Positions 9,658 through 14,690 of a stretch of 14,690 bases of DNA are shown in pieces. The DNA comes from Polaromonas sp. (GTDB lineage Bacteria; Pseudomonadota; Gammaproteobacteria; Burkholderiales; Burkholderiaceae_C). The stretch's first letter is position 1, and the number at the start of each line of letters is the position of its first letter. Where the stretch lies: positions 1 to 14,690 of the forward strand of contig JAJAYS010000123.1 in NCBI GenBank assembly GCA_026786065.1, given 5' to 3'. Both the position numbers and the translations under genes were made by a program. Under the pieces are notes generated by a model that saw only the letters and a program-made list of their open reading frames with translations, had not been told where the DNA came from and did not search any database.

Positions 9658-9711
9658 GCCCCGCGCCAGACAGCGGCGGCAGCCGCGCCGGCTTTACTGG
9701 CCCCGCCAGCC

Positions 9712-9771
9712 GCTACTAAAATCGTAGCTGTTTGCACCCGTATTTATTGGGCAAAATGCCTTTTTAACCTT
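9712..9771 (+). repeat. Dispersed Comamonadaceae-type intergenic repeat, copy 2
   Basis: This copy sits in the 133-bp gap between hemB and the CorA-family gene. It starts GCTACTAAAATC, with GTAGC (9724-9728) pairing to GCTAC (9712-9716) across a 7-nt loop. It then has CTG, six variable bases, CCCG, and an A/T-rich tail that ends about 20 bp before the CorA start. The spacing of its blocks is the same as in the copies at 6120 and 11947. Confidence 0.75.
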
Positions 9772-9790
9772 TAACCATAGGCTTCGCGAC

Positions 9791-10906
9791 ATGCGCGTCT
9801 TCACCATCGGCAACAACGGCCAAGGCGTTACCGAAGCCAGCGCCCTTCCCACGCAACTCCCGCCGCACGGCTTTGTCTGGATCGCCTGCGCGCGCACCGA
9901 GTTTGAAAGCCTGCAGGCCCAGGTTCAGGACACGCTGCATGCGCTGTGCGACACGCGGTTGGTGGACCTGCACCTGGCCGACCTGCTGAACCGGCAACTG
10001 CCCTCGCATTACGACTACACCTCGCAGTACGACATGCTGGTGTTCCGCCGGCTGGCCACCCAGGGCGCGCTCGGCGAGCCGGCCGCCGCAGCCGCGCTGG
10101 CGCCCAAGCCAGAACGCCAGGGCGGCCCGCCGGTGCTGCGCCGCATCGACACCAGCCCGGTCGGCTTCGCGGTGTTCGATCGCCTGCTGCTGACGGTTCA
10201 CCCGAACGACTGCGCGGTGCGCGAGGCCTATGCCGCGCGGCTTTTGAAGGACACCAGCGCCGAGTCCCGCGCCAACGGCGTCAAACTGCCGGCCAGCCCA
10301 GCCGACCTGATGCTGCGGCTGGTCAACACCATGGTCGATGGTTATCTCGAGCTGCGCCGCGAACTGACCCGGCAGCTCGACCACTGGCAGGCGCAGTTGC
10401 TCAAGCCGAAGTCGCGGTTCACCAACTGGAGCGCGGTGCTGGAAGCGCGGCTGGCGCTGCACCAGCTGGATGAGATTTGCGAAGACCAGCGCTCGGCGGT
10501 GCAGGACTGGATCGACTCCATCGAGACCTGGCCCGAAGCCGACGATGCCGCCGCCCGACGCGAGCGCGAGCTGCTGAATATCCGCTCGCGCGACGTGCTC
10601 GAACACATCGAGCGCGTGGTCCATCACGTCCGGCGCATGGAACACAGCGCCGAAGCGGCGGTGCAGATGCATTTCAGCGCCCAGAGCAACCGCACCAACG
10701 ACGTGATGCGCACGCTCACGGCGCTGACGGCGGTGTTTCTGCCGCTCAATTTCATTACCGGCTTTTTTGGCATGAACTTCGAATTCATGCCGGTGATTCA
10801 CACCAGCACCGGCTTCTGGTGGACGCTGGCGCTGATGCTGCTGGTCGTGGTCGTCGTGGTGACGGTGTTCTGGCGCAAGCGCTACCTGGCGCGCAGTGCG
10901 CGTTAA
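9791..10906 (+). CDS. CorA-family divalent metal transporter
   Basis: This is a pentameric inner-membrane channel-like transporter for Mg2+ (or Co2+, Zn2+ or Ni2+ in some branches). The 371-residue product has a large cytoplasmic N-terminal domain (1-300) ending in a long charged helix (about 215-300). A first membrane helix follows (about 308-326), directly followed by the family signature GMN at 327-329, then a second helix (about 343-360) and a short Arg/Lys-rich tail. After GMN the sequence is FEFMPV, so the Glu of the classic MPEL loop is absent; this suits a branch other than canonical E. coli CorA, and the ion cannot be predicted. The ribosome binding site is poor. The gene follows hemB by 133 bp across a repeat; cotranscription is possible but not shown. 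Confidence 0.9.
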   Translation: MRVFTIGNNGQGVTEASALPTQLPPHGFVWIACARTEFESLQAQVQDTLHALCDTRLVDLHLADLLNRQLPSHYDYTSQYDMLVFRRLATQGALGEPAAAAALAPKPERQGGPPVLRRIDTSPVGFAVFDRLLLTVHPNDCAVREAYAARLLKDTSAESRANGVKLPASPADLMLRLVNTMVDGYLELRRELTRQLDHWQAQLLKPKSRFTNWSAVLEARLALHQLDEICEDQRSAVQDWIDSIETWPEADDAAARRERELLNIRSRDVLEHIERVVHHVRRMEHSAEAAVQMHFSAQSNRTNDVMRTLTALTAVFLPLNFITGFFGMNFEFMPVIHTSTGFWWTLALMLLVVVVVVTVFWRKRYLARSAR

Positions 10907-10950
10907 GCGTTAGGCGTTGTCGCTTCGGCCCGATGAAGTATTCAATTTCC

Positions 10951-11056
10951 GTTCGGGCGGAGCCTGTCGAAACCTTCGCCCGCACGGGAGACCCTTCGAT
11001 CCTTAAACCCTTAAGCCCTTCAACCCTTCAACCCTTCGCCAAGCTCAGGACAGGCC
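10951..11056. repeat. REP-like inverted pair with an internal CCCTTCAA tandem repeat
   Basis: The left part has GTTCGGGCGGAGCCTGTCGA and the right part has AAGCTCAGGACAGGC; GCCTGTC (10972-10978) and GACAGGC (11049-11055) are exact inverted repeats. Both resemble the widespread TTCGACAAGCTCAGG-type palindromic repeats of Proteobacteria (from memory). Between them the 8-mer CCCTTCAA occurs twice in tandem (11016-11031), followed by CCCTTCG, and related CCCTTCGA and CCCTTAAG words lie nearby. The element fills most of the 163 bp between corA and the end of the amidohydrolase remnant, where the two genes converge, and might act as an end-of-gene structure. Confidence 0.55.
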
Positions 11057-11069
11057 AAGCTGAGCGCGG

Positions 11070-11930
11070 TTATTTCAGGGTCACGCCAAACAATCCGGCG
11101 CCGTTGTCCCGGCCGATTTTGCGCGCCACGTCGGGCGGCAAATCACCCCGTCACACGCGGTAGCCCTTCATCAATTCGTCGTAAGACTGCCAGCGCTGGT
11201 TGGCCCAGGTGTCGGAGCCGATCATGAAGCGCCCTGAGAACTTGAGCAGCAGGACGCGCCATTCAGGGCACAGACGCAGGCCGACCGGCTCGCTGGCCGA
11301 AGACGCCACAACGCCGGTCGGGCCGGCTGCGCAGGTCAGCCCAGGCCGGTACGACAACTCACCCTTTAGCGTCGGATGGCGCGCCAGCAGCGCGTCCACG
11401 CGGGCGACCGACGCGCCGCCGATGCCGGTGTGCGCCCGGATCAGCCGGGCGCCGGGTGCGTGCAGCATCAGCAGGTCAATGGCCACGTCGTCCACATGCG
11501 CCAGAATGGCAAGCTGGTTTTTCTCGGCAAACTGCATCAGCTTTCTAGCCACCGGCCGGTTGGCGTTGGAGCTGTCGTACAGGTGAAACTCACCAATGCC
11601 TTTGTACGGCCCGGCCTGATCGCCGGCGACGCCACGCACAAACTCGGCCTGCACCATGTCGTAAATCGACTCGTCCCGAAACCAGTTGTCGTGGTCGGCA
11701 CGGTTGCGGTAAAGCCGGATGAAAGGCACGACGCTGATGCCCGCCTGCCGGGTCCGCGCCGAGGCTTCCAGCGCTTTCGTGCCGTGGTTCGGCCGCGAGT
11801 TGGCGACGATGGCGCGCACGCCGCTCTGCTGCAGGCGCGCCAGCACATCCGGCAGGGGGTGCGGCACCTGCGCTTCGTCGTTGTAGAGCAGGTGCGCGTC
11901 AAACAGAGGGCCGCTGTAGTCGGCAGCCTG
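11070..11930 (-). pseudogene. Amidohydrolase-family protein, apparently disrupted
   Basis: The frame encodes a metal-dependent hydrolase of the amidohydrolase-2 (TIM-barrel) type. Family-like sequence starts near [11 protein letters not shown] (about 11924) and continues through [33 protein letters not shown] and [15 protein letters not shown] to GYRV. There an in-frame TGA (11153-11151) interrupts, yet the same frame goes on with GDLPPDVARKIGRDNGAGLF and a TAA at 11072-11070, the expected C-terminus. The usual N-terminal metal motif DAHxH reads DAHLL. No ATG, GTG or TTG occurs between the upstream gene and the GTG at 11867, which is inside the domain; instead a dispersed repeat (11947 onward) occupies the place of the start and reads as a signal-like segment. 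A truncated 238-residue product from 11867 is possible but probably inactive. Confidence 0.75.
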
Positions 11931-11946
11931 TACGCAGGCTCCAACT

Positions 11947-12007
11947 GCTATTAAAAAAATAGCTGCCGACGCCCGGAAATAAAGGGCTGCAGGCCGAAAA
12001 CGCTTGA
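11947..12007 (+). repeat. Dispersed Comamonadaceae-type intergenic repeat, copy 3
   Basis: This copy has the best hairpin: GCTATT (11947-11952) and AATAGC (11958-11963) around five A. Then come TG, six variable bases, CCCG, GAAATAAAGGG and, like copy 1, an end in GCTTGA. It lies between the dienelactone hydrolase stop and the amidohydrolase remnant and covers the place where the amidohydrolase start and signal peptide should be. Confidence 0.75.
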
Positions 12008-12028
12008 GATTTGGGTCCCAAGCGATGT

Positions 12029-12718
12029 TCAGACCAGGTGGGCAGCAAAGAAATCGAGCGTGCGCTGGCGGGCCAGTTTGGCGGCTGCTTCGTTGTACGA
12101 GCCGCGCTGGTCGCAGTTGAAACCGTGGTTGGCGGCATAGACATGCACCTGCACACCGGGCTGGGCGTTTTTAAAGGCTTCGATGGTGCCCAGCGGAATC
12201 CAGTGGTCCTGGTCGCCGAAATGCACCATCACCGGCACCTTCGGTTTGCGCGATGGCTCGTCGCCCGCCGTCATGCCGCCGCCGTAGTAGGGCACGGCGG
12301 CGGCCAGCCCGCTCAGGGTGCAGGCCGCGCGCCAGGTCAACAGCCCGCCCCAGCAGTAGCCGACGATGCCGACCTTGCCGCCCGAGGCTTTGACCGCATG
12401 GGCTATGGCCGCCTGGATGTCCAGCATCACGCCGGGCGCGGGCAGCGCCTCGACCGCGCCCTTGAGCGCAAAGCCGGCGTTCATGTCGGCATCAAGGTAG
12501 CCGAGTTCGACGCCTGGCTTGACACGGTGAAAGGTCGATGGCGCGATGGCGAAATAGCCGTCGGCCGCATAGCCGTCGGCGACCGAACGGATGTGCGAAT
12601 TGACGCCGAATATCTCCGGCACCACGACAACGCCGCCCTTCGCTTTGCCGGCCGGCTCGGCGACGTAGGCCGGGATGGCCATGCCGTCGGCGGATTTCAG
12701 TTCGATAAATTGACCCAT
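12029..12718 (-). CDS. Dienelactone hydrolase family protein
   Basis: This is a cysteine hydrolase of the alpha/beta fold. The founding member cleaves dienelactone to maleylacetate in chlorocatechol degradation, but many relatives have other or unknown substrates. The 229-residue product (start MGQFIELKS) has Glu35 in VVPEIFGVN, the nucleophile Cys122 in GYCWGG, Asp171 in FGDQDHWIP and His198 in ANHGFNC, the full Cys-Asp-His triad plus the activating Glu. The ATG at 12718 has AAGGAA 8 nt upstream; the frame is open to 12982, but that extension overlaps the upstream gene and is low complexity. It is 13 bp after the isomerase gene, so the two form an operon. I see no other catechol-pathway genes, so the substrate is open. 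Confidence 0.93.
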   Translation of the reverse strand: MGQFIELKSADGMAIPAYVAEPAGKAKGGVVVVPEIFGVNSHIRSVADGYAADGYFAIAPSTFHRVKPGVELGYLDADMNAGFALKGAVEALPAPGVMLDIQAAIAHAVKASGGKVGIVGYCWGGLLTWRAACTLSGLAAAVPYYGGGMTAGDEPSRKPKVPVMVHFGDQDHWIPLGTIEAFKNAQPGVQVHVYAANHGFNCDQRGSYNEAAAKLARQRTLDFFAAHLV

Positions 12719-12731
12719 GATCGCGTTTCCT

Positions 12732-13364
12732 TTATTTGGCTGTGAAGGTGGATGGAACTGCAAGCGTTGCGAGCTTGCGCTCGAGAAAATCAAGCCGATC
12801 CTGGCCCCAAAAAATCTCGCCACCCACCACATAACTGGGCGCACCGAAGACGCCGGCTGCGATGGCTTCTTCGGTGTTGGCGTCGTAGCGCTCGGCCACC
12901 GCCTGGCTGTGCGACTGCTCCAGCCGCGCCGGGGCCAGCCCGCACTCGGAGAGCAGCAGGGCCAGCGTTTTCTCGTCGGCAATGTGGCGCTCTTCGGCCC
13001 AGACGGCCCGAAAGACCGCGCCGGAAAGGCGCATCGCTGCCTCGGTGCCGTCGTGCAGATCGACCGCGATGATCAGTCGTGCCGCGTCGTCGCTGGAGAC
13101 CGGAAAGTACTTTGGCTTCAGATTAAGCGGCGCCTTAAGCTGGTCGGAGAACCGCTGCAACTCCACGAAGCGGTAGGCCTGGCGCTGCGGTGCCCGCTGC
13201 CCGAGCGGCAGCCCGCCGGAGATCGGAAACACCCGGCCGCCCAGATCGACCGGCAGCACCCGGATGGCCGCTCCGGCGGCCCGCGCTATCTGCGCGAAAC
13301 GCTCGTGGCCCAGATAAGTCCACGGGCTTTGTGCGGTGAAATAGTAGTCAAGCGTCGTTGTCAC
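12732..13364 (-). CDS. 2-hydroxychromene-2-carboxylate isomerase / DsbA-family (GST kappa-like) protein
   Basis: This is a thioredoxin-fold protein of the GST-kappa / HCCA isomerase group, glutathione-dependent isomerases of polycyclic aromatic degradation; many members have unknown substrates. From a GTG start at 13364 the product has 210 residues. It shows LDYYFTAQSPWTYLG with the catalytic-type Ser13, the helical insertion (about 75-165) including PKYFPVSSDDAARLI, and the cis-Pro motif GVFGAPSYVV with Pro176, then EIFWGQDRLDFLE. I chose GTG because AAAAGG lies 6-7 nt upstream and the family begins with a short residue run before LDYYF. An ATG at 13421 would add 19 residues not typical of the family. 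It is divergent from the dehydrogenase gene and is followed after 13 bp by the dienelactone hydrolase. Confidence 0.88.
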   Translation of the reverse strand: MTTTLDYYFTAQSPWTYLGHERFAQIARAAGAAIRVLPVDLGGRVFPISGGLPLGQRAPQRQAYRFVELQRFSDQLKAPLNLKPKYFPVSSDDAARLIIAVDLHDGTEAAMRLSGAVFRAVWAEERHIADEKTLALLLSECGLAPARLEQSHSQAVAERYDANTEEAIAAGVFGAPSYVVGGEIFWGQDRLDFLERKLATLAVPSTFTAK

Positions 13365-13474
13365 TGTTGCCTTTTGAGGTCGTTCGGGCAGGGCCAAGTG
13401 AGGCCGGGCCTTGGGGTACATTGATCCGAGAGCGTGCTTTTACACGGGTTTTCTTTTCATTGCAGGAGTTCGAC

Positions 13475-14221
13475 ATGAAAAAAACAGTCCTGATCACCGG
13501 CGGCTCACGCGGCATCGGCGCGGCCACCGCGCTGCTGGCGGCACGGCGCGGTTACGCGGTAGCGGTCAACTACGCCGACAACGCTGCTGCCGCCGACGAC
13601 GTGGTGCACCGGATTCGCGCTGCCGGCGGCGAGGCGCTGGCGGTGCAGGCCAACGTCGCCGACGAGGCGCAGGTCACCGCGATGTTCGAGAAGATCGACG
13701 TGCGCTTCGGCCGGCTCGACGCGCTGGTCAACAACGCTGGCGTAGTCGATCAGACCAGCCGCGTCGATGGCATGACGCTGGCGCGCTTGCAGCGCATGTT
13801 CGAGATCAACGTGTTCGGCTCTTTTTTGTGCGCACGCGAGGCGGTCAAGCGCATGAGCACCAAGCACGGCGGTGCCGGCGGCGCCATCGTCAACCTGTCG
13901 AGTGCTGCAGCGCGCATCGGCTCGCCGGGCCAGTACGTCGATTACGCCGCCACCAAGGGCGCGATCGACACCTTCACGCTGGGCCTCGCCAAAGAAGTTG
14001 CGGCCGAAGGCATCCGCGTCAACGCGGTGCGGCCCGGCATCATCGAAACCGAAATCCACGCATCGGGCGGGCTGCCCAACCGGGTACGCGACGTGGCGCC
14101 GCAGGTGCCGATGCAGCGTGCCGGCACGGCCGAAGAGGTCGCTCTGTCCATCGTCTGGCTGCTCGGTGACGACGCGGCCTACACCACCGGCGCGTTGCTG
14201 GACATCGCTGGCGGAAGGTAG
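13475..14221 (+). CDS. Short-chain dehydrogenase/reductase (YgfF-like)
   Basis: This is an NAD(P)-dependent oxidoreductase of the classical SDR family. The 248-residue product has the cofactor motif TGGSRGIG (8-15), NNAG (86-89), catalytic Ser143 and the YAATK motif with Tyr157 and Lys161, followed by the RPGIIETEIH segment. Long matches in GGAIVNLSS, GSPGQYVDYAA, GAIDT, EIHASGG and the VPMQRAG region recall E. coli YgfF, annotated as a glucose-1-dehydrogenase-like enzyme; the substrate is not known. The start at 13475 is fixed by AGGAG six bases upstream. The frame is open to 13358, but that would overlap the divergent isomerase start. The 110-bp gap to that gene must hold both promoters; I could not place them with confidence. 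Confidence 0.94.
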   Translation: MKKTVLITGGSRGIGAATALLAARRGYAVAVNYADNAAAADDVVHRIRAAGGEALAVQANVADEAQVTAMFEKIDVRFGRLDALVNNAGVVDQTSRVDGMTLARLQRMFEINVFGSFLCAREAVKRMSTKHGGAGGAIVNLSSAAARIGSPGQYVDYAATKGAIDTFTLGLAKEVAAEGIRVNAVRPGIIETEIHASGGLPNRVRDVAPQVPMQRAGTAEEVALSIVWLLGDDAAYTTGALLDIAGGR

Positions 14222-14230
14222 AGATGGCCA

Positions 14231-14354
14231 GAATATGGCCCCCACGGTCGCGCACTGCGTGTCGCTCCCTGCCCCCCGAGGGGGCCGCTGCGCCTGCGGC
14301 CCGGCTAAGCCGGTTCCGCGGCCCCTGCTCGGGAAGATCGCCGCCACGGTCGCA
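14231..14354. repeat. GC-rich hairpin repeat bounded by a 10-bp direct repeat
   Basis: The 216-bp gap between the dehydrogenase and the MarC-like gene is mostly this element. CCACGGTCGC occurs at 14242-14251 and again at 14344-14353. Between them lie GCCCCC-CGA-GGGGGC, GGCCGC-loop-GCGGCC and the palindrome CCGGCTAAGCCGG. The CACTGCGT ... C6 ... G5 core matches the repeat at 7743-7851. No open frame or T-tailed terminator is convincing here. Confidence 0.6.
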
Positions 14355-14437
14355 CATTCTCCCGTTCGCCCCGAGGCATCGAAGGATGTCCCGGGCAGCG
14401 CGTTGCAACCGGCGGGCTCTGCCCTGAAAGCCCGGTA

Positions 14438-14690
14438 ATGGATTTCAAACCCCTCATCACCTTGCTGGCCATCGTCAACCCGCTGGCCATCGTGCCTTTT
14501 TTCATTCATTACACGCGCGACTTTTCGCCGGATCAGCGGCGCCGCACCATTGTCACCGCGTCGTTCAGTGCCTTTCTGGTAATCGCCACCAGCGCGCTGC
14601 TGGGCCTGCAGATTCTTGAGTTTTTCAGCATCTCGCTGGCCAGCTTTCAGGTCGGCGGCGGCATGCTGCTGCTGCTCAGCTCGATGAACA
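14438..14690 (+). CDS. MarC-family integral membrane protein, N-terminal part (cut by window edge)
   Basis: The ATG at 14438 opens a frame that runs to the end of the window (84 codons). It begins MDFKPLITLLAIVNPLAIVP and contains the NPLAIVPFF motif (14-22) of the MarC/UPF0056 family, a short basic stretch (YTRDFSPDQRRR), a second membrane helix (about 42-60) and the start of a third (QVGGGMLLLLSSMN). MarC proteins are inner-membrane proteins with about six helices and no settled function; an early link to multiple antibiotic resistance in E. coli was not upheld. The ribosome binding site is weak (GAAAG). The gene is 216 bp downstream of the dehydrogenase, with a repeat in between. Confidence 0.88.
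   Translation, partial: MDFKPLITLLAIVNPLAIVPFFIHYTRDFSPDQRRRTIVTASFSAFLVIATSALLGLQILEFFSISLASFQVGGGMLLLLSSMN

Noticed and set aside
9764..10801. 345-codon minus-strand ORF opposite the CorA-family gene
   Set aside because: It is a shadow frame of a gene with GMN motif and membrane helices; composition is His/Arg/Gln-rich and not family-like.
13358..13475. Upstream start of the short-chain dehydrogenase at 13358
   Set aside because: It would overlap the divergent isomerase start and precede the standard SDR N-terminus; AGGAG six bases before the ATG at 13475 settles the start.
13505..14509. 334-codon minus-strand ORF opposite the dehydrogenase gene
   Set aside because: It runs through a repeat and into the MarC-like gene and lacks any recognisable motif, while the plus strand has a complete SDR.

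Overview
The window is GC-rich, densely coded chromosomal DNA from a betaproteobacterium. The proteins and the dispersed repeats look most like Burkholderiales, probably Comamonadaceae (Polaromonas, Rhodoferax or Acidovorax-like). That placement is an inference from protein style and repeat style, not from a search. I see no phage, IS element, integrase, CRISPR array, tRNA or rRNA.

Layout, left to right. (1) 1-3776, minus strand: the classical str operon in the order rpsL, rpsG, fusA, tuf, with tuf cut by the left edge. A good sigma70-type promoter lies about 70 bp upstream of rpsL. (2) 4078-8311, minus strand: a housekeeping/envelope run read from hemJ through a VanZ-like membrane protein, a [2Fe-2S] thioredoxin-like ferredoxin and an alpha/beta hydrolase to a penicillin-binding D,D-carboxypeptidase. 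(3) 8312-8640: a 329-bp divergent intergenic region with two strong hairpins and an orphan terminator, separating hemJ (minus) from hemB (plus). (4) 8641-10906, plus strand: hemB and a CorA-family metal transporter. (5) 11070-11930, minus strand: an amidohydrolase gene that looks broken. It has an in-frame TGA before the conserved C-terminus, a Leu where the second His of the N-terminal HxH motif is expected, and a dispersed repeat in place of a normal start. (6) 12029-13364, minus strand: a dienelactone hydrolase and a DsbA/GST-kappa-type isomerase, 13 bp apart. (7) 13475-14690, plus strand: a YgfF-like short-chain dehydrogenase, then a repeat-filled gap and the 5' part of a MarC-family membrane protein cut by the right edge.

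How the genes fit together: the str operon supplies translation factors. hemB (second step of tetrapyrrole synthesis) and hemJ (protoporphyrinogen oxidation) both serve heme synthesis and are transcribed away from a shared control region. The dienelactone hydrolase and isomerase resemble aromatic or xenobiotic degradation enzymes, but no complete pathway is present.

No clear new multi-gene system is visible. The most interesting material is non-coding: the structured hemJ-hemB region, which could hold a small RNA with an anti-Shine-Dalgarno loop or an upstream hemB start; two families of dispersed repeats that reach into gene starts; and nested inverted repeats between fusA and tuf.
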